DNA from: Nemopilema nomurai
Taxonomy: Eukaryota > Cnidaria > Scyphozoa > Rhizostomeae > Rhizostomatidae
Reading direction: 5' to 3'
Assembly: GCA_003864495.1 (NCBI GenBank)
Contig: ML133471.1
Span: forward strand, 3,160,257 to 3,224,256
Length of the DNA: 64,000 nt
Part shown: piece by piece, positions 12,801-23,981 of the stretch
Numbering within the stretch: the first letter of the stretch is position 1
How the letters are laid out: each line of letters starts with the position of its first letter
The notes under the pieces: generated by a model
The model's input: the letters and a program-made list of their open reading frames with translations, nothing else
Told to the model about the DNA's origin: nothing
The model's database searches: none
Position numbers and translations under genes: made by a program

Positions 12801-15800
12801 GCGATTCTGAAAACAACCAGCCTAATCTTCAATTTTAGAGTAGCTAATGTCCAGTGAAGAGTACATAATACTGTTAGTCAACTAGTGTTATCGTTTTGGC
12901 CAGATTGAGGGCCACACAATGTCAGTGATTGAAGGTAGTTGTTCATGTTTTCTTTTGTTCTAGGGAAGAGGAGCTATAACGTCCCTACATCTTACCGAGG
13001 TGATTAATTTTTGAAACATTTGATTAATTTTATGGCTCACTATGTGCTACGCCTTGAAAGAGGCAGGCCTTAGCTACGATCTCCTGAGGGGAGCATGTAT
13101 ATTGCGGACAGGTTAATGAATTATGTCAGTACTGAAACCAATCCTTGCTGATGGAGATACTCGACTTCTTACCATAGTTCATGTTATTCATTATCAAAAT
13201 TGACTACTGCTAGGCCTGTCAGATTATATTGTCACTTTTCGCACTTTATATGATAAGAGTTATTTGTTTCATATAGAAATACGTTATTGCATCTGGAAAG
13301 GAAGTGAACATGATCCGCGTTGATAAAGAGAGATGCGAGACAAAATACCTTATGTGCAGGTAGAGTAAACATTTTTTCGGATATTTCATCCTGAGAAGAT
13401 CTCAAGAAGATTTTCAATCCTTACTCTGCGTGGCGTCCAAAGGAGGAGGACAAAAAGCGACTTCGTTTACGTGCTTCTGTCAAAATGCTACATTCTAGCG
13501 TTGTGTTGTCGGTATAGAACCAGGAAAGGTTTAGCAACTTTCAGTTTGTGGAAGATTCGAAACTAGGCCAGCTCGACAACCTCAAGCTCTTACCAAGGCA
13601 GTCATCCTAAAGCCTTGTGCTAATGCTGGTGCGGTCATCCTACCAATGCTAATAACTTTGTGGAAGCCATTAGTCACCCGCCGCCCGCGATTTTTGATAC
13701 GTAGGATAGCTGATGTTGTTTTTTCTTGGTAGGGACTGTTTGAAGGCCAGAGATCCGTTTTGCGCTTGGAGTGTCAGCCAAAAGAAGTGCACAAGGACTG
13801 CCGACTTGGCACCCTCGTAAGTGATTCACTGTTTTTGAAATGGGCACGATCTGTTGATCAGCTGATTGCCGTATGAATTTTTTGGACGGGAAGCTGATGC
13901 TTTTGATGTATGATGGCCAAGAGGCAGCCTCAGTTGGCTAGTCATGTGAGCCACTGTCACTTTGTATTGAGGCTTTGAGTCAGAATACGCTGCTCACCCA
14001 TTAGTTTGGTTATGTTTCAGCGATCGTGTGCAAGACGTCGAAAGTGGCAGCGATAAGAAGTGCCCTCCAGGTTCGTTTCTGTCTGCAGTTTTATGAATAA
14101 TAACCCGTCGGCCCTAACCCGTCGGCCCTAACCCACTAACTTGGGGTACCACGTTTGCGGCTGTGTTGCACGGAGCGTGATTCCCACAAACCTGTTTCCT
14201 TGCAAGGGCAGGTGGACTTGATTATGTCCGCGGTTAAGGCTGCCCCGGGAAAATGATGTCCCTGTACTTCATTTGAGTCATTGGTTTGAGAAACTGCACG
14301 GCCCTCTCTACCTTGAACTCGAGAAGTGACCGCTGCGAAGTGATGGGTCCATCATTTGCTTTGTCCATGACGTAATTAAAGCACCAGGCTCCTTGGTTAA
14401 AGCTGAATTGCTTCCATTTCATTTCAATTAAATGCCGGCCGCGCCGAGTTGCTTCTATTTCAATATGGAGCATTCGCCCATGATGCAACACTTTTCCAAG
14501 GCTTAGAAACTGCAATGAAAGTACACGTGTTTAAAAGGCGTGTATTTGTAGGCTAGAGAAAAAAGTAAGGAAGTTCATTGTGCAAGAGTGATCGCTTTCA
14601 TTTCACCAAGCCACATCCTTACTATGGCACTTCATGCCTCATCTCGGTCTTGGCATCAACCGATCCACCAACTCATTTGTGCCTTTCCGGCACTTTGTTT
14701 CAAGGAAGTTATTTTACTTTTATCCAGAACGTCAGATTTTTTTAAAGCCATTTCAGTTTTACCATTATTTCATGTTTATATGCTCATGCTTGTGTCGATT
14801 CTGTCGGCATGCTCTTCGGAGAACCCATTGTTACTCATCTCATTTTTGTTGCCTAGTGGACGTGAATATATCTTGCTCCCTTACCGTTGTCGATAACATC
14901 CCTGGCGCTTGGACAGCGTTGCAATGTACGGGTCATGGTAAGATCGCTCCGAAAGTTCTAGCATGGAAGAAAGACCAGGCGCGCCTTCACGTAGACCAAA
15001 GCATTTATGAAATCAGGCAGATTAACGCATCATCTCAGCAGTTGATTATTAAGGGGTACACTACGAAGGAGCTTGGCACCTACGGATGCGTTGTTGGGCT
15101 AGAGAAGAACAAATCAGAGTGCTCTATTCCAATAAAAGGTTTGTTGACAAGCGTCTCCCAAAATGTACCCAATTTGTTTCCATAACCTGCTCATCACTCA
15201 ATGTTAGCCAGGAATAGCCCCTCCTAGAAGTACCGGCTAGAAATGGTTGTTTTACGCCATTATTTCATACCAACATTTGTTATGCACTAGTAAGAACACT
15301 CTTGGTGTCTCAGTGTTATCAGTGTTTCAAGAGCCAGTGTATTGTCAATGTACTAAGCCTCCGTCCCTAGGAGACATTTTTCTTGTAAGCAGCGCCAATG
15401 CCGACCCTTCCCGTGTTGCAACGAGCGCTGCAAGCACTTTGCTGCATGCAACTTGCACATTGTAGGTGTACTAATTGTTCTGCCAATGTCGCTATAACCA
15501 ATGGCAATTAAGGAACCGGTTGAGATTTGCAAACCCATTACCATTTCGAGAAGTAGTAGCACTTTTCCCGCTCAATCGCGCCTTTTCCCGCCCAATCGCG
15601 CCCTATTAAACAACGTGTTCGTGCCCTGTGTTGTTCGTGCTTACACTGTTTCGTCTCTTTGTGCCTCCTCCCTTTCTCCTCCGTATCCTTTCATCTCCCC
15701 CATCTGCCATTAACAGCTAAGCCATAGTAAATAAAAGTTACTTTGAATCAGGTGATCGTAAATCAATGACCAATGAAAGAGATGATTGTAAAGAAATACT

Positions 15801-18800
15801 TTACAAAATAATATCTAATTAACTAACTGGCATTAACTATCGCTAACCCAAACAATTAACAGTAATACCCAAAGAGGCAGCTTTTTGTTTGCAAGCTGGA
15901 TCGCCTGTCTTACGCCTTGGTCGCCCGTGCAAACAGCCTCTCGATTGTTTTCTCTTGGGAGCACAGCTAGGCCAATGCTGTTTTGAAATTGTCATGTGAA
16001 TCACAAAGATACCCTATAACCTTGAAGAAACTATTTGCCAGTTATGTTGTGTGTTAATTGAAGCATTCTACTTGCACACGAATCGTGCAGCTGGTCTTGT
16101 ATTGAATGCCTTAATGTTCGTTCATGACACTTAATTTGTATCGATGAAACGTTAAGTTGCACGTTAACTGTTCAAAATAGTGCCCAAACTGATTACTGAG
16201 ATCAAATCACTTATGGCGATGTTGTTGTTGTTGCACTCCCGCTAAAGCGGCTGTTATCGAAGGGTCCTTACCCGACCCTGGGATCGATGGTCTTGTAGTT
16301 GACTTTCATCCAGTCTCAATAGCCGAGAATTAGAGTTGGCTGAAAAAAACGAAATATCCTTGTTATAATTTCAATTAAGTAGTCTTAGAGTCAAAAACTA
16401 AATTACATTTATGTTACCAAGAATAGGCCCTAGCCCTATAAAAATAATGCATTAAAGCTGCATACTTAAGTAATGCAAATAGAACAAAGTTATCAACGTC
16501 TAATTTGTTTTCTCAATTACCAGTACTAAACCCAAACTAATAAAAATATCTTGTTTGTAAACATAACAGTTTTGGATATTCAGTGTTAAATTTAATCTTC
16601 TCGTGTTGTCTTATTTCAATCTAGGGCCCGCAAGCAATCGCTAGTCTCCTCTTTTTAATAATTAAATTTTAAAAATTAATGCTTAATGAAGATAACATTT
16701 GAAAATGAAGGTGAGTTAGATGTTTGTTGCTTAACTTTGATGTCTAATCATAACATTAGTGAAGAATTGTTAAGTGTCGCAAAAATAAGGCTAAAAGTAC
16801 AAAGCATTGAATTTTTAAATCTTTAGCTCCTAAAAATGTCTTTCAACTTTGAAGAAGCCCCCTAAACATGCCTTAATCTTTTAAAGCACATTTCCTTGCA
16901 ATTCTTCCCTCGCCGCACATTGCCATTTCTTAATCACGCACGGCGGGTGCATTTTTCGTGATTTGCCTCCAGTCTTCCACAATAGTTCGCTTTTTCTGGG
17001 CAAATAATCTTAAGCTACTTGCACAAACCAGGGGCCCCTGTTTCCTCAACTCTGGCCTTCGTTGCTACAGTTTTGCGTATGTCTGATCTTCATAGACTGC
17101 TTTCAATGGCACAAAATTTATGTTGCTGTGTTGCTCCTTCACAGGAGAGAAAGCCGAGGCTAATTGTGTAGCGAACTCGACCAAATGTAGCTGTGCGGTG
17201 ACAGGCTACCCTTTCCCCTCGATTAGAACACTCATCAATGGAAACCATACGGCGAAGATAGGTCGAAATGATTCACTTACCATTGGGCCAGGAGTGACCC
17301 TTTTTGCCTTCAACGCCTTTGGTGATGACGTTTTTACTTGCCCATTTGTTACATTGCCAACCATAACAACGACAACAACAACCTCGTCTCCATCCACCAC
17401 GAAAACTACAACAAAAACAACGACAACAACAACAACATCGCCAAGTACCCTTTCGACCGTTAAGACGACGACTTTAAGCAAGTCGACCCGTGAGAATTCG
17501 ACATTGGCAGGTTAGCATTGCATGAGAACGAGCACAATGCAAACAACCAATAAGCAGCAACAACAATTTCGAATTCGAGGGTTACCGAAAGCCCATGCCC
17601 GTGAACCAAAACAGTGCTTTTGCCTTGCCTTTTCAGAGCGTGCAAGTATCAACAGTTTAACGCTAAAAAGTTAACACTTAAATCTGAAAGGGAATTGATT
17701 TGATCTCAGTTAACAGTGAAACTTTAAAACGCTTTTAAAGCATCCCTTTAAGTAATAACTTTTCTTTTGCCTAAAAGGACAGCCTTTCTCTGCACGTTCT
17801 CGTTGTCTATCTTGTTCTGTTCAACTAGCGTTTTCTTCAACTCTTTGCTTTTGTTTGTTTATGCTAGGCCACCTTTTTATATTCACCATTTTACTGTCAA
17901 CAACGTTTCTGTAATTTTGTTCCTCTCAGAGGAAAACCACTGTGCAGTCGCTTCTTAAACCAGGTTTATCTAAGTTATTTACGATTGTTCGGGACTCTTC
18001 ATTTTTCATCACGTATGCCTTGCTGGTTACATTATATTTGATATTTTCATTTGCAAATTTTGCACTAGGGCAGCTGTAAGTTGTTAATTTAACGTTTGCA
18101 CCTTAATTTCTTTCGATGATCTAATTCTTTTTTACGGTTTTTAAAGTCTAGCAGTAACCTACTGATGAACGTAACTTTAATGCCCTAACTCTTAGCCACT
18201 CTTCGGTAGAAGGAAGATTAACGCAAAATCATCTTCACCGTTTGCATGTGTGAATTTACATAATACTGAATCTGCAAAGGTAACGTTTGACCTTAAGAAA
18301 CCAAGAAGACGATAAAGATAAACTCCGTTACCAGTAAACCCAATGTTAAAAGCTCAATGTCTTAAGTTAGTTAACAGTCCAGCTGACTTGTGCACTATTT
18401 GTGAAAAGGCTAGGGACCGGGTTCCTTCTGTTAATCTTGTCGCGTGCTTTGTAGGTTTTTGCCATGTGCTCTTTCCTCTCATTGTTACCTTGTGGGTAAT
18501 CGAAGTTGTGTTTTTTGTATTTGCTGTGCATTGTTTTTGTCCAGTTTTTGTGTTTTTGGTCTTGGATTAATGTGGTTAGCCAAGAGCTGCAAAATTGTTC
18601 CCCTGGCAAACTGATTCGTTTCACCTCAAAATATTCGCAAAACCTCGACGGTATCCTCGACTTTTTCGCGCCATTGTATTGTTGTCCGTGAACACCAACC
18701 GAGGAGGAATGGAAGGCTCCCCAATCCTTACCCTGTCCCAACATAAGCACGCACACGCCCACGGCTTGATGTTGGTTTCAATTTCACCCAGACTTCCTTC

Positions 18801-20411
18801 GTTGAATATTGTTTCAAGCGTTGAGGTTGTTGTTGTCTTTGCAGTCACCACACCGAGGCCTACGACCCTGTCGACTACCAGAAAGACGAAGAGACCCCCC
18901 ACAACCAGACATAAGACGGAATCGACCAAGGCAGAACGGACCAAGGCAACTTCAGGTGCAACCAGCCCACCCCATTCATCGACGCGGGCAAAGCCTGCAA
19001 CCCCCGGTATTCCTTTTCTTCATTCTTTCTTTTTTCATCTTCATTTTGACTCTTTGTTACTGCACCTTGAATCGTGCTGTTTTGTCGTTTGCAAAATATT
19101 GACTGGGACTGCTTTTGAATTTCGCGATGTTGTCGGACTTTTGTCTTGATGCAATTACACGCGATTGCACAAGATAGAAACGGGACATTATCAGAGAAAG
19201 TGCCTACTGGTCTTGCACCAAGCTATTATCAGTCCAACTGGCCTAACAAGTCGAGTTAATGTCCGAAGACAGGTTAACTTTTCACTCACTTGCGATTCCT
19301 TTTCGTTCACTTACGTTTTTATTTCGCTCACTTACGATTTCTTTTCGCTCACTTGCGATTCCTTTTCGCTCACTTACGATTTCTTTTCGCCCACATACGA
19401 TTTCTTTTCGCTCACTTACGATTTCTTTTCGCTCACTTACGATTTCTTTTCGCTCACTTGCGATTTCTTTTCGCTCACTTGCGATTCCTTTTCGCTCACA
19501 AACGATTTCTTTTCGCTCACATACGATTTCTTTTCGCCCACATGAGATTTCTTTTCGCCCACATGAGATTTCTTTTCGCTCACTTACGATTTCTTTTCGC
19601 CCACATGAGATTTCTTTTCGCCCACATGAGATTTCTTTTCGCTCACATACGATTTCTTTTCGCCCACATGAGATTTCTTTTCGCCCACATGAGATTTCTT
19701 TTCGCCCACATGAGATTTCTTTTCGCTCACTTACGATTTCTTTTCGCTCACTTGCGATTCCTTTTCGCTCACTTACGATTTCTTTTCGCCCACATACGAT
19801 TTCTTTTCGCTCACATACGATTTCTTTTCGCTCACTTACGATTTCTTTTCGCTCACTTGCGATTTCTTTTCGCTCACTTGCGATTCCTTTTCGCTCACAA
19901 ACGATTTCTTTTCGCTCACATACGATTTCTTTTCGCCCACATGAGATTTCTTTTCGCCCACATGAGATTTCTTTTCGCTCACTTACGATTTCTTTTCGCA
20001 GGTCGAAGAGGTGGCGGCGGTGTCGACAACAGCAACAAATATCTGGCCCCTTTTTTGGTTTTCCTCTGTCTCTTTCTCATTCTCCTATTTGCGGATTTAC
20101 TGTACCTGTGTCGCCGCTTAACGAAAAGGAGAGAGCGGGCATCAGATGAAATGGACGAGTTCGATGGTAAAAAAGGTACACTGAACATAAGTATGGAAAA
20201 TGACAGCAAAAAGGCACACAGTGTGTTTTATAAACCAAGCAGGTTAAAAAAGACGGACAGCACAAAACCGCTAATGAAAAAAGAACGCAGTAGGCCGCCG
20301 CATAACGGCTCTACGCCGAACCACACGGACGGGGGAGCGAAAACTGCAACAGAAATGGATGAGAGGGGGTCCAGTGAAAGTGGCAGATACATAACACACA
20401 TCAAGACGTAG
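3862..20411 (+). CDS. transmembrane semaphorin (Sema-PSI-Ig-Ig-like, Thr-rich stalk, TM)
   Basis: Cell-surface guidance ligand/receptor; semaphorins bind plexins through the Sema propeller. Exons: 3862-3961, 6184-6295, 6529-6592, 7468-7530, 7762-7863, 8304-8406, 9217-9387, 9509-9597, 9972-10004, 10209-10317, 10758-10836, 11254-11413, 11854-11978, 12225-12307, 12705-12787, 12964-12999, 13277-13359, 13733-13816, 14021-14070, 14857-15138, 17145-17510, 18845-19006, 20002-20411. Phases agree throughout and total 2949 nt, 982 aa. Residues 1-21 look like a signal peptide. The Sema domain spans about 35-525, with CPNYM...ACGTYS, DPHFVYSY...YFFFSE and YSRVGRVCS blocks. The PSI core RDCLKARDPFCAW is near 532-544. 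An Ig domain (two Cys, GTYGC) covers about 577-670, and a second Ig-like segment about 671-735. A Thr/Ser-rich stalk follows to about 845, then TM about 860-882 and a basic tail ending IKT. Ig plus TM recalls vertebrate class 4, but I do not assign a class. Exon 13 could instead end a few bases downstream. The last intron ends in a 21-bp minisatellite. Confidence 0.9.
5666..5935. repeat. 18-bp minisatellite in semaphorin intron 1
   Basis: Fifteen head-to-tail copies of CTCTCGCCCTTATATTCG. Five copies carry a C-to-A change giving CTCTAG. Because 18 is a multiple of three, both strands stay open (RSRPYI repeats on +, RARANI on -), which explains the long ORFs here. Not coding in my model. Confidence 0.95.
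7196..7280. repeat. palindromic CGATC/GATCAG short repeats in semaphorin intron 3
   Basis: Two to three imperfect copies of a 24-base unit built around CAATCGGTCGATCAGTCGAT. Each contains self-complementary GATC/CGATCG elements, so the stretch could form hairpins. It is intronic and no function is evident. Confidence 0.6.
8184..8199. repeat. TA microsatellite
   Basis: An uninterrupted run of TA dinucleotides in semaphorin intron 5. A run of about 19 G follows at 8537-8556 in the next intron. Confidence 0.8.
19284..20000. repeat. 21-bp minisatellite forming the 3' end of the last semaphorin intron
   Basis: About 34 copies of a 21-base unit of the form CTCACTTACGATTTCTTTTCG (one unit at 19329-19349). 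Variants are TTA, TTG, ATA, ATG or AAA at the variable codon, GCTCAC or GCCCAC, and TTTC or TTCC. The final copy runs directly into CAG at 19999-20001, the acceptor for the terminal exon. The period is a multiple of three and the unit has no stop in several frames, so long RFLFAHL-type ORFs appear and one stays open into the real exon. A 12-unit block is duplicated within the array. Confidence 0.95.
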
Positions 20412-20521
20412 TGACGTGCGACCGACAGCAAGTGTCCTCAAGCGAGGCAGGGACCCTCCGTTTGGGATTGTACCAGTACGTGTCGCACTGCCCTGCACAT
20501 ACCACAGTCGTGTGTGGCGTG

Positions 20522-20590
20522 ACACGTGCGGGGATGCCCTGGTAGCGTGGTGTACACGTGAGGGGATGCACTGGTAGCGTGGTGGACACG
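20522..20590. repeat. 32-bp tandem duplication in the semaphorin 3' flank
   Basis: Two copies of a 32-base unit beginning ACACGTGCGGGGATG, the second with two or three changes, followed by the start of a third. Each contains CACGTG, an E-box palindrome, in one copy or a close variant in the other. Confidence 0.7.
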
Positions 20591-20747
20591 TTTTAGTGTA
20601 CGTTGTTCACTGCGCAGCACTGCGCACACTTGACACTAAGGCAGACGCCGTGTCGCGAGATTGACCAGGCACCTCGCTAGACCTCTATCACGAACGCAGC
20701 CTGTCACGTGACGCGTATATGGATATCACCTGGTATTCATGGACGAC

Positions 20748-20825
20748 GGTTGATTGGACGACAATCAAATTGCTGACGCCTGATTGGACGAACATCAAAT
20801 TGCTGACGCCTAATTGGACGTTGGA
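20748..20825. repeat. about 30-bp tandem repeat with inverted CCAAT-like TGATTGGACG motif
   Basis: Two full copies and one partial copy of a unit containing GATTGGACG and ATCAAATTGCTGACGCC. ATTGG is the complement of CCAAT, but with no gene start nearby a promoter role is not supported. Confidence 0.65.
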
Positions 20826-21532
20826 ATGCCGTCATTACTGTTGCCTGCAGACTATATTTATTTCCTTGCTGTTGTGAAGTGCTACTAACACTTTAACACA
20901 CTTTAAGATTCTACGAGGTATAGAAATTCTGAATGCTAGGAGGATGAGCAGTGTTTTTAAGCCGAGTGGGACTAACTGTAAGTTTAAAAAACCCGCAAGA
21001 CATTCTTGGTCAAACGGAACTCTGAAACCAGAATTTCTGGAAAAGTTTCGAAATATCAAATTGACTGCTCATTTGATGTAATCGAATTTAGAAAGTTCTC
21101 TAAAGAAACTGGTAGAGCGATCTGTCTTAGGTAGTGTAGATATGTAAATAGTGGAATTTCCAGTACCTCGAGTGCTGTTTGGATGTTATTTTTTTAATTT
21201 TCATAATGTTAAATGAACGCAGCAATGCAAATGTCCTTCACTAACCAGACCTCACTCGATTGCTCTGTTACAAACATCGTTATTACCTGTTTTAGGGGCC
21301 CATGTACTCTGGAACGCTAATTCGAAGATCCATTTCCCTTCGTTTCTGGAGAATAAGCACCGTGATAGTAAAGTTGCATCTGCATCAGTTCTACCATCTT
21401 GGTAAATATGGTTAATGACCGAGCGAGAAACTGTCCTCAGTGCATCAGTGATTTTGATGTGGGTGGAATTCCCTCTTATTTGAATGACACCAGTTTGTTA
21501 TACGATTGAAATACACACGCACCGCACCGGTC

Positions 21533-21605
21533 ACTGCGTGGCGTTGTCACCGCTGCGTGGTATGATCACCCCTGCGTGGCATGATCACCCCTGCGTGGCA
21601 GAGTG
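21533..21605. repeat. CTGCGTGG short tandem repeat
   Basis: Four imperfect copies of a roughly 20-base unit (CTGCGTGGCATGATCACCC). Intergenic, with no evident function. Confidence 0.65.
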
Positions 21606-22400
21606 ACTACTCTATTTGATTCCGATCTACCCGCTTATCGCTGCATGAAATGTTGAAATTCATAGTGATTGCGTCGATTGCCGTGCAGTCCGTGGCCTAT
21701 TTGCCGGCTGCGTGCCCCAAAAGACGTTTCGAAAGAGAAGACCATGGTCTCCGAGCTGTCCCAATAAATTGACGCTCGAGCTGCAGGTTTCATTGAAGTT
21801 ACGGCGTGTCTTGAAGGTGATCGGGACATGCCTCCTGTTCGTGTTCTCGTTTCAACGAGGCTGTAAAACTTGCATTCAACGTACCCATTTCCTTTCGAGC
21901 TCCGTTATTGTCAGCATTGCCCGTCTGCTTGGGTGTAAATCAAGTTTTCCGGCTAAGCGAAGCGTAATTTGCAATGGAACAGATGTCGTTAGTTTTTATT
22001 TAATAATTGTGAAATGTTATGAAAATTAGAATCGATTTTATGTCATCGTTGTTTGTCTTTGACTTGCGTCTCAAGTGCGTGTTTGTCTCAGTGAGCTTTC
22101 GAAAGTGTTTTCTGTGTTTGTGCATGTGTCGAGTGAGTGGAGCTAGAATGGATACATGGAGGGAGGTTGCCGACGGTAAGGAGCAATTCACTCTTGCAAA
22201 TAGCGTAAGGGATTTGCACGAAAATAATAGGATTTCAAGGGATTTTGATAAAACAATAGGATTTTGACAAAAGGTGTACGAGAGGTAAGTTATACTGTTG
22301 CAGCTTCTTTTTTTAAATATATTTCTACACAAGTTAACCCTTCAGCTTATCGAAAGAAAGAAAAACTAAGAATCTAATCACGTACGTAATATGCTGAAAC

Positions 22401-23701
22401 AATAAGTCTTTTCATGGTTTCCAGCGCCATTATGAATTGGGTGAATAATGGCGGCACGCTGCAAAACAAAAGTTTCGTTCCAATTTAAAAATCATTCAAA
22501 AATATGCGAATGAGCTCTTTCAAAATGTAATTGCCATGCTATAAACTGTATACTCGTAGATAAACAACTTACAAATATAATCTAACCAGCCTTTCTTTAA
22601 TGCAGCGGCCTTGAAACGGTCTAAAATCAGTACCCCTCACAACACGGCAAATTTCTCAAAAATTCAGGCACCATTTTCAGGTATCATTCGAAATTCTGTG
22701 TAAACATATTGGATTGAGCTTCTTTCAGTGCAAAAATTGCCGTCATTGGTCTCTGTTTCGGTATGTTTTCACGAGCACAAAGTTAGGCCCCGTCTACACG
22801 GATGCGTTTTCAAACGAAAACGCAACAATTCCTTTGCCTTTTCATCCCGTCTTCACGACACCGGTAAGTCTTTGACTGAGAAAGCAAACTTTTGAAAACG
22901 CTTTCCAAAGTGGAATCTTTTGAAAACTATTTGCCCGTGTAGACACCAAAAACGCAAACATTTGAAAACGGTGCAACAGTAACAACTATTTGCAATGTTC
23001 AAGTTGGCGCTAAATTTCATCATGGAGGAAAAATTAGCTGCCATTCTTTTGTTGTTGTCAAATTTAATAGCTTTGTATCAAATGAATCTTTCTTTAATAT
23101 CTTTGCATCATATTGTGTCAGCTCAAAGAAAAGAAAGCTTTTGAATCTTTTGCTTCAAAGCCAGTCATATCACACCAAGGAGTCTGTTGGATAATGTAGA
23201 CGTAAACCTCCCAATAAACGTATTAGGCTATCATGCGTATTAGAGATGTCCTGGCACATATCAACTTTGGCCTTTTTCGTTAGCTAAAGTATTTGGCCAC
23301 AAGAGGGATGCTGCGTTGGGCCGTGACAGAACAAATCATCGTTGCCGGAAAACGTTGTAGTGAGAGGCCACGATTATGAACTAATATTTCATTCGTTCCC
23401 CAAGGGTAAACGTTTAAACGCATTTGGGTTAAAGGGCACTGATTTTAGGCCGTTTCAAGGCCGCTGCAATTAACAGAGAAAGTAACAAGGAAAGGCTGGC
23501 TAAGTTATGCTTGTAAGTTGTTTATCTACGAGTATACAGTTTCAATTTTATAGCATGGCGATTACATTCTGAACGAACCCATTCAGATGTTTCTAAATGG
23601 TTTTTAAATTGAAACGAAATTTTTGTCTTTGCAGCGTGCCGCCATTATGATAATTTTTAACCTAATTCATAATGGCGCTAGAAACCATGAAAAGGCTTAT
23701 T
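22401..23701. mobile_element. foldback / MITE-like element with long terminal inverted repeats
   Basis: The left arm (about 22401-22636) and right arm (about 23434-23701) are reverse complements of each other at roughly 80-85% by eye over about 240 bases. The shared stretch starts at TTTTCATGGTTTC, runs through the GCGCCATTATGAATT and ATACTCGTAGATAAACAACTT motifs, and ends at CGGCCTTGAAACGG. The roughly 800-base core has no transposase-like ORF. It contains a second, smaller inverted pair around GTCTACACGGATGCG (about 22790) and GCCCGTGTAGAC (about 22930), of the kind seen in hAT-type MITEs. I could not define target-site duplications. Confidence 0.7.
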
Positions 23702-23768
23702 GAAAATTATTATGAAATCTACAAATCTTATCTACGTTTTGATGTTCTTCCAGGGAGTTGTGTTTTAG

Positions 23769-23981
23769 CTAGCTCCTTAAATGCGTTTTCAGTTGTTTTT
23801 TAAAACGATCTAATGTAGGTAGTTGACGAATTTCAGCACTGTTCGAATCGACGCTGAGTAGCAACAAAGAAGGCAACGGTCGACAGGGTGTCTCGCTACC
23901 ACAAAGGTGTGCCGTGACCGCCATCGAAAGTGGCCGCTGATGCTGTGGCTTAATTAGGACACGCCGCTGGTGCTCGTGCAA
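23769..23981 (-). pseudogene. possible C-terminal remnant of a LINE-type reverse transcriptase
   Basis: A short minus-strand ORF ends in LPTLDRFKKQLKTHLRS. This resembles the usual C-terminal end of non-LTR retrotransposon reverse transcriptases (an IR..SL..FK..LKTHL pattern). No upstream palm or finger motifs (FADD box) are present nearby, so it would be a dead fragment. The resemblance is short and could be coincidental. Confidence 0.25.

Noticed and set aside
14101..14137. CCCTAACCC-containing repeat as an interstitial telomere
   Set aside because: Only two CGGCCCTAACCCGT-type units are present, each interrupted by non-telomeric bases, so it does not amount to a telomeric array.
14588..15185. 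Longer + ORFs (102 and 183 codons) around the semaphorin Ig exon
   Set aside because: The 183-codon frame contains the real Ig exon (14857-15138), but the upstream part is intron. The splice phases require entry at 14857.
16210..16300. Possible tRNA-like or primer-binding sequence around CCCGCTAAAGCGG
   Set aside because: The short hairpin does not extend to a cloverleaf, and no A/B box pair could be found by eye.
19259..20149. 296-codon + strand ORF with FRSLTIS repeats and the parallel RFLFAHL frame
   Set aside because: Both are the 21-bp minisatellite translated. The second frame runs into the genuine last semaphorin exon only because the period is a multiple of three and the exon follows directly.
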